Assembly (NCBI GenBank): GCA_018066285.1
Contig: JAGHRS010000020.1
Span: forward strand, 50,272 to 114,271
Direction of reading: 5' to 3'
DNA length: 64,000 nt
DNA from: Candidatus Treponema caballi
GTDB taxonomy: Bacteria; Spirochaetota; Spirochaetia; Treponematales; Treponemataceae
The notes under the pieces are model-generated. The model made no database searches and was not told where the DNA came from. It saw nothing but the letters and a program-made list of their open reading frames with translations. A program made the translations under genes and the position numbers. Positions 10,454-17,943 of the stretch are shown one piece after another. Position 1 is the first letter of the stretch, and every line of letters begins with the position of its first letter.

Positions 10454-11158
10454 TTACTTCACGCCGAGCAATCCTCGCACAATTTCCCCAGCCATGATAA
10501 AGCCTGCAACGGGCGGCACAAACGATGTGCTTCCCGGAAAGTCCGGCGTGCGGATAAGCGGTTCTTCCTTTGAGTAGACAACTTTCAGTGCCGTAATCCC
10601 GCGCTTTTTAAGCTCGTGGCGCATGACGCGGGCGAGCGGGCAGACTCTTGTGTCGTAGATATCCGCCAGTTCAAGCAGTTCAGGATGCACTTTGTTTCCT
10701 GTTCCCATGCACGAGATGACGGGAACTCCCGCTTCTTTTGCCTGCAGGATGAGCTGTATCTTTCCGGTGACGGTGTCGATTGCATCCGCTACGTAATCGT
10801 ATTTCGTGAAATCAAAGCCCGCCGCTGTTTCCGGCAGGTAAAAAACTTTGTGGACGTTCACCACCGCATTGGGGTTTATCTCGTGTACGCGGTCGGCGGC
10901 GGCTTCGGCTTTTGGGCGGCCGATGGTGCTTTCAACAGCGAGCAGCTGGCGGTTTACGTTTGAAAGCGCCACATCGTCATTGTCAATGATGTCGAGCGTT
11001 CCTATGCCGGCCCGGGCCAGCGCTTCAATGAGTGCGCCTCCTACGCCGCCTGCACCGAAAACGGCGACGCGCTTATCCGCGAGAATCTTAACTGCATCCG
11101 GCCCAAGAACGCGTGCTGTGCGTTCGAAACGCGGGTCGCCGGTATATTTGTCGTCCAT
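10454..11158 (-). CDS. tcdA: tRNA threonylcarbamoyladenosine dehydratase (ThiF/MoeB-like)
   Basis: An E1-like ATP-dependent enzyme that cyclises t6A37 in tRNA to ct6A. Visible family marks are the Rossmann nucleotide loop GAGGVGGALIEALARAG, the adenylation segment DNDDVALSNVNRQ and the C-terminal CPLARVMRHELKKRG with the typical 'KVVYSKEEP' strand. About 234 residues, the usual length. I chose the ATG at 11158 (MDDKYTGDPRFERT) over an upstream in-frame start at 11212 because family members begin close to the RFxR segment. A -10 box TACAAT lies exactly six bases before this ATG, which predicts a leaderless transcript. It is convergent with the upstream exported-protein gene and divergent from the DTW gene. 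Confidence 0.88.
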   Translation of the reverse strand: MDDKYTGDPRFERTARVLGPDAVKILADKRVAVFGAGGVGGALIEALARAGIGTLDIIDNDDVALSNVNRQLLAVESTIGRPKAEAAADRVHEINPNAVVNVHKVFYLPETAAGFDFTKYDYVADAIDTVTGKIQLILQAKEAGVPVISCMGTGNKVHPELLELADIYDTRVCPLARVMRHELKKRGITALKVVYSKEEPLIRTPDFPGSTSFVPPVAGFIMAGEIVRGLLGVK

Positions 11159-11164
11159 GCGTAA

Positions 11165-11170
11165 ATTGTA
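11165..11170 (-). promoter_or_regulatory. -10 box of tcdA, six bases from the ATG
   Basis: TACAAT on the minus strand, followed by six bases and then ATG. If transcription starts at the usual distance, the A of ATG is +1. The -35 region is poor. Confidence 0.5.
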
Positions 11171-11247
11171 GCAAAAAACGGCGTTATCCGCTAGAATGAG
11201 GCATTCAGTCACAAGGCTTTATACGCCGTGTGATCAAGGAGTCTGCT

Positions 11248-12012
11248 GTGTGCGCCAAGTGCCTGCGCTGTTTCCGCCCCGAGGAGACGTGCTACTGCAA
11301 ATACATAAAGCCGGTTGAGTCCGGCATCAAGTTCGTATTCCTCATGCACCCCAAAGAAGCGTACAAGCAGAAGACGGGGACCGGGCGCCTTGCCTGCCTT
11401 TCGCTGCCGGGCTCTGAAATCATAATCGGCATCGACTTTACCGAGAACCGGCGGCTCAAGGAGCTTTTGTCAGATCCGCAGTACTATCCGGTCGTCATGT
11501 ATCCCGGCCCGGATGCGTGGACTGCCGCCGGCGTGCGCGAAGAAGTGCCCCACACGCTGAAAGAAGCTGTCGGGGACAAAACGCTGCTCGTCATCCTTGT
11601 GGACGCGACATGGCCCTGCGCGCGGAAAATGCTTCGCTTAAGCCCGAACGTCACATCCCTGCAGAAAATCAGTTTTACGGCGGGCTATTCGTCAGAGTAT
11701 ACCTTCAAGACCGAGCCCAAGCCCGATTATCTTTCGACCATAGAGACCTGCTATTATCTGCTCCGCGAGCTGAATGAGGCGGAGTTCTGTACGTGCAATC
11801 CGCAGCCCCTTATGGATGTGTTCCGTCGCATGGTAAAGACGCAGCTCGAGTGCCAGGCAGAGCGCATCGCCTCAGGTCAGCCCGACCGCTACCAGATGGC
11901 AGGCGGCATAAGGGCACGACGCCGCGAAGCCCGCGAGGCCGCTGCGAGAGAGGCAGAGGCGCAGAAAGCGCGCGAAACTGTTGCTGCGACCGAGGCCGCA
12001 TTCAGGCGGTAG
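11248..12012 (+). CDS. DTW-domain tRNA-uridine aminocarboxypropyltransferase
   Basis: DTW-domain proteins transfer the 3-amino-3-carboxypropyl group of SAM to a tRNA uridine (TapT/YfiP family). The protein starts with a Cys-rich zinc-like block (CAKCLRCFRPEETCYC). It then has the FLMHPKEAYKQKTGTGRL strand-loop, and the signature D-A-T-W in VILVDATWPCARKMLRL, followed by the family's YLSTIETCYYLL helix. A GTG at 11230 is possible, but the GTG at 11248 has AAGGAG six bases upstream and is preferred (254 residues). The last ~40 residues are an Arg/Glu/Ala-rich helix (ARRREAREAAAREAEAQ), longer than usual and possibly RNA-contacting. Confidence 0.85.
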   Translation: MCAKCLRCFRPEETCYCKYIKPVESGIKFVFLMHPKEAYKQKTGTGRLACLSLPGSEIIIGIDFTENRRLKELLSDPQYYPVVMYPGPDAWTAAGVREEVPHTLKEAVGDKTLLVILVDATWPCARKMLRLSPNVTSLQKISFTAGYSSEYTFKTEPKPDYLSTIETCYYLLRELNEAEFCTCNPQPLMDVFRRMVKTQLECQAERIASGQPDRYQMAGGIRARRREAREAAAREAEAQKARETVAATEAAFRR

Positions 12013-12040
12013 GTGCTGACAGCAGCGGAAAAAACATTTT

Positions 12041-12341
12041 TTACAGGCTGATAGAGGGGTGTGGGGCTTCCAGTGGGTAAAGACGAGCTCTTTTCGTGAT
12101 GAAGCGCGCGCCCTTTTTCAGAAATTACCTACCAGGGGTGGGACACCGTCTTCAGGTAGGTAAAATTGCGCGCTTTGTTTTCATTTAAGCACAGAGAAAG
12201 TCCATTTTTCAAAAAAATAAACAGACTGTAGAGATGACACCCCGATCCAGGTAGGTAATTTTTGAAATGACCAATTTCACCGGCTTTGAAAAGCCTTGAA
12301 ACTTACCTACCACAGAAGGGTAACTCCTGCCCACTCTGTAA
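12041..12341. repeat. Orphan hairpin array, TTACCTAC family (four units)
   Basis: This fills most of the 413-base gap between the DTW gene and recR. Units lie at 12041-12080, 12125-12163, 12220-12258 and 12303-12341, at 83-95 base spacing. The best unit, 12125-12163, has perfect 9-bp arms TTACCTACC/GGTAGGTAA around a 21-nt G/C-rich loop. The other three keep one arm intact. The same family forms the array at 44153-44525, 32 kb away. No gene is seen inside. Confidence 0.85.
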
Positions 12342-12383
12342 ATCACAGAAAAAGCAGTCATTCATGCTACTTCGAGAAGGCGC

Positions 12384-12423
12384 CGCGCGCTGCCTTGAAA
12401 GCGCACTCATGCCTTATCTGCAG
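12384..12423 (-). repeat. Dispersed ~40-bp element ('I element') 3' of recR
   Basis: On the minus strand it reads CTGCAGATAAGGCA, a short variable part, then GCGCTTTCAAGGCAGCGCGC. It ends two bases before the recR stop codon and lies between recR and the hairpin array. Near-identical sequence is found inside the TetM-like gene (48061-48099). Confidence 0.8.
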
Positions 12424-12425
12424 AG

Positions 12426-13013
12426 TCAGTATGTAATGCGTCCCCTGAAACTGCGGGCGAGGGTGAGCTTATCCGCATATTCAAGGTCACCGCCGACGGG
12501 CAGGCCGGAAGCGAGGCGTGAGACGGTGACGCCCGTCGGAGCGAGGATGCGCTGAATGTAGAGCGCGGTCGTGTCGCCTTCAACAGTCGGGTTCGTGGCT
12601 ATGATGACTTCCTTGATTTCGCCTTCTTTGACGCGCTCGACGAGTCTGCCTATTGAAAGCTGGGTAGGTCCAATCCCTTCAAGAGGAGCGATAACGCCGC
12701 CCAAGACATGGAACAGCCCGCGGAATTCGTGTGAGGCATCAATCGTCATGACGTCCTGCGGCTGTTCTACAACGCAGAGAAGTGAGCGATCCCGAAGCAG
12801 GTCTGAGCAGATGGCGCACGGGTCAGTTTCCGTGTAGGCGCCGCAGACAGAGCAGCGTTTTATGCGCTGGTGGAGCGTCGTCAGTTCGCGGGCAAACTGG
12901 CTTAAGAAAGCCGGATCTTCGTTCAGCAGGTGATACGAGATGCGCATTGCGCTTTTCTTGCCGATGCCGGGCAGCCGTGAAAAGCTGTCGGCCAGTTCCT
13001 CAATCGCGTTCAT
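12426..13013 (-). CDS. recR: Recombination mediator protein RecR
   Basis: 195 residues, the normal length. It has the N-terminal helix-hairpin-helix (LPGIGKKSAMRISYHLL), the Cys4 zinc finger (CSVCGAYTETDPCAIC) and a Toprim domain opening LLCVVEQPQDVMTID. A C-terminal Walker-like segment (TNPTVEGDTTALYIQRIL) follows. RecR works with RecF/RecO to load RecA at gaps. The start codon follows the ybaB stop without a gap, so the two genes are translationally coupled within dnaX-ybaB-recR, a very common bacterial order. Confidence 0.97.
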   Translation of the reverse strand: MNAIEELADSFSRLPGIGKKSAMRISYHLLNEDPAFLSQFARELTTLHQRIKRCSVCGAYTETDPCAICSDLLRDRSLLCVVEQPQDVMTIDASHEFRGLFHVLGGVIAPLEGIGPTQLSIGRLVERVKEGEIKEVIIATNPTVEGDTTALYIQRILAPTGVTVSRLASGLPVGGDLEYADKLTLARSFRGRITY

Positions 13014-13331
13014 TTACATTCCCATTCCCGGGATATTGAGTCCGCCGAGAAGCGGGCCTGCCTTCTGCTTGAGTACATCCTTGATCTTGTCGGATGCGGC
13101 GTGGCTTGCGGCGACAATCAGATCCTGCAGCATCGGGACATCACGCGGGTCAACGGCAATGGGGTCAATCTGGATGGCTGTCATTTCAAACTGGCCGTTC
13201 ATGGTGACCTTGACGATGCCGCCGCCAGACTCACCTGTTGCGTAGACGGTCTTGAGCTCTTCCTGGAGCTCATTCATCTTTCCCTGTATATCCTGTGCGT
13301 TCTTAAGCAAATCAAATGGATTGAAGTTCAT
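13014..13331 (-). CDS. ybaB: YbaB/EbfC family nucleoid-associated protein
   Basis: 105 residues starting MNFNPFDLLKNAQDIQGKMN, the usual amphipathic start of the family. It contains the signature strand AxGGGIVKVTMNGQFEM. YbaB/EbfC dimers bind DNA and have been linked to nucleoid structure and to recR/dnaX function in several bacteria. A clear Shine-Dalgarno sequence (AGGAG) precedes the ATG. It lies three bases after the dnaX stop and directly before recR. Confidence 0.95.
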   Translation of the reverse strand: MNFNPFDLLKNAQDIQGKMNELQEELKTVYATGESGGGIVKVTMNGQFEMTAIQIDPIAVDPRDVPMLQDLIVAASHAASDKIKDVLKQKAGPLLGGLNIPGMGM

Positions 13332-13334
13332 TTT

Positions 13335-15209
13335 CTATTCTCCTTCTGGCTGATCTATAGTATTTTGTTCTGAAACGATTTCATCATCGGACTCTTTGAC
13401 GTCCGTAACCTGCAGGATGGTGCCGTTAAACACCTTGCACACGTTCTTTATTCCATCCGGCAGAATCTCTTCAGGCTTTTTCTCAGGCTCGCGGATCAGG
13501 ACAACCACTTTGAGCGCCCGACCCCATACGGATTTGATCTGCGCGTTGATTTCGTGGGATTCAGCCTGCAGAGAGCTTTTTTTGAACCCGTTGTCCACAG
13601 GGATGATGATATTGTCGCCATTCTGTTCCCACGGCATGGTGCTCATAAGAGCGGATGCAAGCAGCGAGTTGGAGAACTTGAGGTTCTCGATAATCCTGTC
13701 GCGCACTTCATCAATGCTGAGCGTCGGGTCTGCAGGTGCAGCCTGTGCTGGTGTCTCCTCAAAAGCAGGCATATCCGGCATTTCAGGAGCAGCTTCGCTT
13801 GGGGCTGCATCCAGGACCGGCGTTACAGGCGCGAGACGGTCACCGCCATCAGGAAAAGGGCGCGGCTCCTCGGGAGGCGGCGCAAAAGAACCGGGCTCCG
13901 GGGAAGCAGAGCCTGCCGGTGCATCGGTAAAGCCTTCAAGCAGATTCGGGATGCGCGGGTTCGTCGGCGCGCTGCCCTGGAAGCTGCCTGCTGTCTGATT
14001 TGCAGGCTGTGCTGAGAAGGCAGATTGAGCGCTTCCAAGAGCTGGTGCCGGGCCTGCTGCTGGAGCTTCTGCGAGAAGACCGCGCGCCGCATCAATGGCC
14101 GCTTTCACTTCAACAGAAGACACGTACTTTGAAAGCCAGCAGAGCTTTGAGAGCGCAAGTTCCAGCTCAAAGCGGGGGCTCAGCGAATAGCGGAGGTCGC
14201 GGTACAGGGCAAGGAACAGCGAAATGCCGCGCTCAAGGCGTACTGCATCCCATGCGGCGAGCACTTTCTTTGAGAAGCGGTCAGCGCTCTGGCCGAGCAG
14301 CGCTTCCTTGGTGATGCCCGTCTGAATCAGGAGCAGACTCCTGAGGTAATCAGTGATGTTTGAAACAAGCTGCTCGATTGAGACGCCTGCTTCAAGATAC
14401 TCGTTGAGCTTTGTGAAAACTGCGCCCGCGTTGCCGTCACAGCAGAGCTCACACAGTTCGTTCAGACGGTCGGTGCCGACAAGGCCGAGTTTGTCGCGGA
14501 TCTTGTCATACGTGATGTGACCGTCTGAGAATGAGACTACCTGGTCAAACAGCGTGTAGGCGTCGCGGAAACTTCCCGTAGATTCGCGGGCTATCCAGAA
14601 AAGCGCCTCGTCGTCCGCCTCAATGCCGGCTTCCGCTGCCGCTTTTGAAAGCAGCTCCTTAATCTGGTCAACGGAACCGAGTCTGAAATGGAACTGCTGG
14701 CAGCGGCTCTTGATTGTGGCAGGAACCTTGTGAAGCTCAGTAGTCGCAAAAATGAATATGACGTATGGCGGCGGCTCTTCAATCGTCTTCAGAAGAGCGT
14801 TGAAAGCCGGGGTTGAAAGCATGTGGACTTCATCAATGATGTAGATCTTGTACTTGCAGCTGTTCGGCGGGAACAGAATCTCATCCTTGATCTGGCGTAC
14901 GTCGTTAACGGATGTGTTGGAAGCACCATCAATCTCGATGACATCCATGCTGGTGCCGCGTGAGATTTCCTTACATGCGGTACATTCGCCGCATGGTGCG
15001 TTTTCGGGGCCCTGTTCGCAGTTCAGGACTTTCGCAAGAATGCGCGCAGTAGACGTTTTACCGCAGCCGCGTGGTCCTGAGAAAAGATAAGCGTGTGCAA
15101 TCTTGCCGCTTGAAATTGAATTTTGCAGGGTTGATGTGACGAACTCCTGACCGACCAGTTCATTGAACTTTTTCGGGCGCCGGAGCGTCGCTGTTACTTC
15201 GTATGCCAT
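13335..15209 (-). CDS. dnaX: DNA polymerase III subunit gamma/tau
   Basis: 624 residues. The AAA+ ATPase of the clamp loader: Walker A GPRGCGKTSTAR, zinc-binding CEQGPENAPCGECTAC, Walker B IIDEVHML and the sensor region FATTELHKVPATIKSRCQQFHF. Residues ~380-510 are a Pro/Ala/Glu-rich linker. The C-terminal ~110 residues form the tau-like domain (IDEVRDRIIENLKFSNSLLASALM). No slippery A-run was noticed that would make gamma by frameshift. A -10-like TATCTT lies seven bases before the ATG and there is no Shine-Dalgarno, so the message may be leaderless. Confidence 0.96.
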   Translation of the reverse strand: MAYEVTATLRRPKKFNELVGQEFVTSTLQNSISSGKIAHAYLFSGPRGCGKTSTARILAKVLNCEQGPENAPCGECTACKEISRGTSMDVIEIDGASNTSVNDVRQIKDEILFPPNSCKYKIYIIDEVHMLSTPAFNALLKTIEEPPPYVIFIFATTELHKVPATIKSRCQQFHFRLGSVDQIKELLSKAAAEAGIEADDEALFWIARESTGSFRDAYTLFDQVVSFSDGHITYDKIRDKLGLVGTDRLNELCELCCDGNAGAVFTKLNEYLEAGVSIEQLVSNITDYLRSLLLIQTGITKEALLGQSADRFSKKVLAAWDAVRLERGISLFLALYRDLRYSLSPRFELELALSKLCWLSKYVSSVEVKAAIDAARGLLAEAPAAGPAPALGSAQSAFSAQPANQTAGSFQGSAPTNPRIPNLLEGFTDAPAGSASPEPGSFAPPPEEPRPFPDGGDRLAPVTPVLDAAPSEAAPEMPDMPAFEETPAQAAPADPTLSIDEVRDRIIENLKFSNSLLASALMSTMPWEQNGDNIIIPVDNGFKKSSLQAESHEINAQIKSVWGRALKVVVLIREPEKKPEEILPDGIKNVCKVFNGTILQVTDVKESDDEIVSEQNTIDQPEGE

Positions 15210-15332
15210 ACTATATAAGATAGCCGAAAATGACGAAATTTGCTACCTGAAAAACATGGGTGATTGAAAAGACAGAAGGTTGGTTCCTAGCCGACAGGGC
15301 CTTTCTGTGGTATATTCTATTTGAGGTGTTGT

Positions 15333-15602
15333 ATGCTTTATCCTTTTATGACATTACCAGATGAAACGGAAATTGTGCATTCAGAGATGATTAATGGAAA
15401 AGTCAAAGTATATTTAGAAACTCCGGATGAAAAGATCTGTTTTAAGCATGCTACCTGCTGGCTTCCAGAGAAGAAATGGGAAGATATATGTGGATATTCG
15501 GAAAAGGAATTGTCCTATTTAAAAGATGTAGTTGAATCGGAAGCACATCTCATCCTTGAATTTGCACAAACTGGGGGGCTGTTAAATGCCTCAGGTCTTT
15601 AA
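15333..15602 (+). CDS. Small protein paired with a DUF4160 gene (toxin-antitoxin-like)
   Basis: 89 residues (MLYPFMTLPDETEIVHSE...). I do not know a named function, but I recall similar small acidic proteins preceding DUF4160 genes. The ATG at 15333 has GAGGTG just upstream; a TTG four codons earlier is less likely. The next gene starts 17 bases before this one ends, so they are translationally coupled. The pair is richer in A+T than its neighbours, suggesting an acquired cassette. Confidence 0.6.
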   Translation: MLYPFMTLPDETEIVHSEMINGKVKVYLETPDEKICFKHATCWLPEKKWEDICGYSEKELSYLKDVVESEAHLILEFAQTGGLLNASGL

Positions 15603-15864
15603 AATAGGTTCTTACTGGGTTTATTTCTGGGTAAATGAAGGTGAACCAATGGAACCGGTTCATGTTCATATTGCGGAAGGAAAACCAGTTGCAAATGCAA
15701 CGAAAATATGGATTACAAAAGACGGGCATTGTTCACTAGCTAATAATAATTCAAAGGTTTCAGATGTCGTTTTGAATCGTATAATGAGGGTCATAGAAGC
15801 TCGTTCTTTTGAAATAATATCAAAGTGGAAAGAGACTTTCCAGGATATTTCATTCTATTGCTGA
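15586..15864 (+). CDS. DUF4160 domain protein
   Basis: 92 residues with the family pattern: KIGSYWVYFWVNEG, EPVHVHIAEGKPVANATKIWIT, a C-terminal helix, and the ending FYC. DUF4160 proteins are usually the second gene of small two-gene units thought to be toxin-antitoxin modules; the role is inferred from that. Overlaps the previous gene by 17 bases and the next reading frame by 40. Confidence 0.8.
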   Translation: MPQVFKIGSYWVYFWVNEGEPMEPVHVHIAEGKPVANATKIWITKDGHCSLANNNSKVSDVVLNRIMRVIEARSFEIISKWKETFQDISFYC

Positions 15865-16478
15865 TTTTACTGATAGCTGTCTTCAACACGTTCCTCATCA
15901 TCACCATCGTGGACATCATTCTGATGGGCGCTCTGAAACCGCGCTTCTCACGCAGGTGCAGGAAGCCTTTATTCATGATTACCGCTCCGAACCGCATTGA
16001 TTTCCAGCCGGGAAACAAGTGCGCGGGCTACAGTTCCGCTTTCCTGCTGCGGCACCTCGGCATTCCAGCGGATGGCGACCAGCTCTACGCGGAAATGGGC
16101 AGCAAGCTTCGTGGCGGATATGTCTATCCGAAAGGGATAAAGCTGCTGCTCGCCAGATATGGTGTGCGCGTGTCGTACTGCTGCGGAAACGTGGACGCGC
16201 TCAAGAACGAGGTCGCAAAAGGCGCGCCTGTCATCGTCATGATTCGTTCCCGTGTGGGCGAGTCGTACCTGCATTTTGTGCCGGTCGTTGGCTACGATGA
16301 GGAGTTCATCTACATCGCTGATTCGTGGAAAGCGTTCGCCAACTGCAGGGCTGAAAACGTGTGCTACAACCGGAAAGTGCCGGTGTGCGAATTCAAAAAG
16401 CTCTGGAACACTGCCATGCTCAAGATGCCGCTCTACAAAAACACGTTCTTTACGCTTCGAACCAGTCTTCCATCTTGA
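15825..16478 (+). CDS. Membrane-anchored C39-like cysteine peptidase
   Basis: 217 residues. One N-terminal transmembrane helix (about residues 8-34) is followed by a papain-like C39 domain. The probable catalytic set is Cys66 in GNKCAGYSSAFLLRHLG, His150 in SYLHFVPVVGYD and Asp166 in IADSW. Such domains cleave double-glycine leaders or act as bacteriocin or surface peptidases; no transporter domain is attached here. The start is uncertain: the frame opens after a TGA at 15810 and GTG 15825 is the only good candidate, inside the DUF4160 gene. The DUF4160 cassette may have replaced its original 5' end. Its 3' end overlaps the convergent PIN gene. Confidence 0.72.
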   Translation: MERDFPGYFILLLILLIAVFNTFLIITIVDIILMGALKPRFSRRCRKPLFMITAPNRIDFQPGNKCAGYSSAFLLRHLGIPADGDQLYAEMGSKLRGGYVYPKGIKLLLARYGVRVSYCCGNVDALKNEVAKGAPVIVMIRSRVGESYLHFVPVVGYDEEFIYIADSWKAFANCRAENVCYNRKVPVCEFKKLWNTAMLKMPLYKNTFFTLRTSLPS

Positions 16479-16878
16479 GGAAGGAGTTTTCCACAAGTTC
16501 TGAAAAATCAGCGGTGTTGTGCGTAACGAGGACCATGCCGCGTGACAAGGCGGTGGCAGCTATCTGAGCGTCGTTGTAGGGCAGGGGCTTTCCCACTTTT
16601 TCGCACTGGCTCTGGAGCCGTCCGCAAAGGAATGCAGCAGATTCGTCATAAGGAATGATTTCAGTATTGCATTCCAACTGTGCTGCAAAGGCAGAAAGCG
16701 TTCTTTTTTTTCTTCCTTCGGGCATGCGTTCTATGCCATAGGTCATTTCCTGCCAGGTGACAGCTGAAATAGCAGTAACCCGTTTTCTGATTTCATAAAG
16801 GTTCATCACCTTTTTATCTGGATTAAGCTTGGTGAATTCCGAAATAATGTTGGTGTCCAGCAGATACATTTTTCCCAT
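16450..16878 (-). CDS. vapC: PIN-domain toxin, VapC type
   Basis: 142 residues. The PIN ribonuclease fold is shown by YLLDTNIISE at the start, the conserved Glu in TWQEMTYGI and the acidic pair in LPYNDAQIAATAL, ending with VTHNTADFSEL. VapC toxins cut tRNA or rRNA. The antitoxin gene ends eight bases upstream. The 3' end overlaps the peptidase gene on the other strand by 29 bases. Confidence 0.9.
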   Translation of the reverse strand: MGKMYLLDTNIISEFTKLNPDKKVMNLYEIRKRVTAISAVTWQEMTYGIERMPEGRKKRTLSAFAAQLECNTEIIPYDESAAFLCGRLQSQCEKVGKPLPYNDAQIAATALSRGMVLVTHNTADFSELVENSFLKMEDWFEA

Positions 16879-16886
16879 GATGTTTC

Positions 16887-17156
16887 CTAATCCTCAAAAA
16901 TTTTCCTGTTTGGGTCTGGAAATACTTTCGGTGGTAAAGGAATACCTTCATCATCGATGACATCTGCGAATTCTTCGCGCCATTTTCTGAGCCAGAACGG
17001 TTTTTTTGATTCGAGATATTCTTCAAATTCTTCACTACAGACAATGTACGCCACCGGTTTGTTGTAGCGGGTGAGTTCTATGGTTTCGCCGTTTTCGGCC
17101 ATCTTCACGTATTCAGAGAAGTTGTTGCGTGCTTCGTAAATTGAGGTTGTACACAT
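16887..17156 (-). CDS. Phd/YefM family antitoxin
   Basis: 89 residues beginning MCTTSIYEARNNFSEYVKMAENGETIELTRYNKPVAYIV, the typical Phd/YefM DNA-binding fold, followed by a toxin-binding tail rich in Trp, Arg and Pro. The start at 17156 is decided by AGGAGG eight bases upstream; the longer in-frame version has no such site. It should neutralise the PIN toxin encoded just downstream and repress the operon. Confidence 0.9.
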   Translation of the reverse strand: MCTTSIYEARNNFSEYVKMAENGETIELTRYNKPVAYIVCSEEFEEYLESKKPFWLRKWREEFADVIDDEGIPLPPKVFPDPNRKIFED

Positions 17157-17219
17157 GATGCGCCTCCTTTCTTTAAATATAGTGCTGGAGGCAAAGATAG
17201 TCAACTTTAAATATGTTGG

Positions 17220-17732
17220 CTAGCTTTCGATTCCGCGTCCGTTGAATGCGCGGTCTTCGGCGTAGGCCATCATTTCGTTGTGGCGCTTTGCGTAGCAGAC
17301 CAGCCAGAGGAGCGGGGCGGCACCTGCGATGATGTAGATGTGATAAAAGAAGCCGGCTGCCAGGGCTGCGACTGGCGGAATCCACATGAGGACTGCAGAA
17401 AATCTGTGTTCCTTCCGCCACTTTTTCTTGAAGAATTCGAGGCGGTCTTTCCACGTGAAGGAACTGCTTACGAGCGTTGCCTTCAGATTCTTTTCTGCAT
17501 GTGGTTTGTACTCTTCGTCTGCCAGCCGCTGCCCTGAAAGCAGCTCGTTAAGGGTGACGCCGAACAGCGTACCCATTGCTTCAAGCACATCCATAGGCGG
17601 TAAGTATTCACCGGTTTCCCAGCGAGAAATGGTCTTGTTCGTTACGAGAAGCTTTCCGCCAAAATCTTCCTGCGTCCAGTTCTGCTCTTTTCTGAGTTCC
17701 TTGATGAAATTGCCTGTTTTCTGTGCGTTCAT
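17220..17732 (-). CDS. XRE-family regulator with membrane tail
   Basis: 170 residues. The N-terminal 65 form a Cro/CI-type helix-turn-helix (FIKELRKEQNWTQEDFGGKLLVTNKTISRWETGEYLPP). The C-terminal half has two hydrophobic segments (about 113-130 and 134-147, separated by HIY), so it is probably membrane-tethered. Proteins of this build are common in Firmicutes-like genomes and may sense envelope state. GGAGAG precedes the ATG. The neighbouring EAL gene is divergent. Confidence 0.85.
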   Translation of the reverse strand: MNAQKTGNFIKELRKEQNWTQEDFGGKLLVTNKTISRWETGEYLPPMDVLEAMGTLFGVTLNELLSGQRLADEEYKPHAEKNLKATLVSSSFTWKDRLEFFKKKWRKEHRFSAVLMWIPPVAALAAGFFYHIYIIAGAAPLLWLVCYAKRHNEMMAYAEDRAFNGRGIES

Positions 17733-17943
17733 ACTCTCTCTCCGATTCCTGCCTGATATGTTAAGTTGGCGGCCTTTCCGTCCTGCGGAATCTGGTTCAG
17801 AGTATAGTGAATGGCCGTCTGTGTGTCTTTCCCAAATTATGGGGAATGCTGGACATTACAGTGACAAAGCATTTTGTTAAGAATGTTTAATGTATGATAC
17901 CACATTTTTCTTTCATCAAGTATACTGTTAATCAGAGAGATCT

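Noticed and set aside
15210..15332. SRP RNA gene, often near dnaX
   Set aside because: No GGAA-tetraloop domain or the conserved asymmetric loop could be found in this gap.
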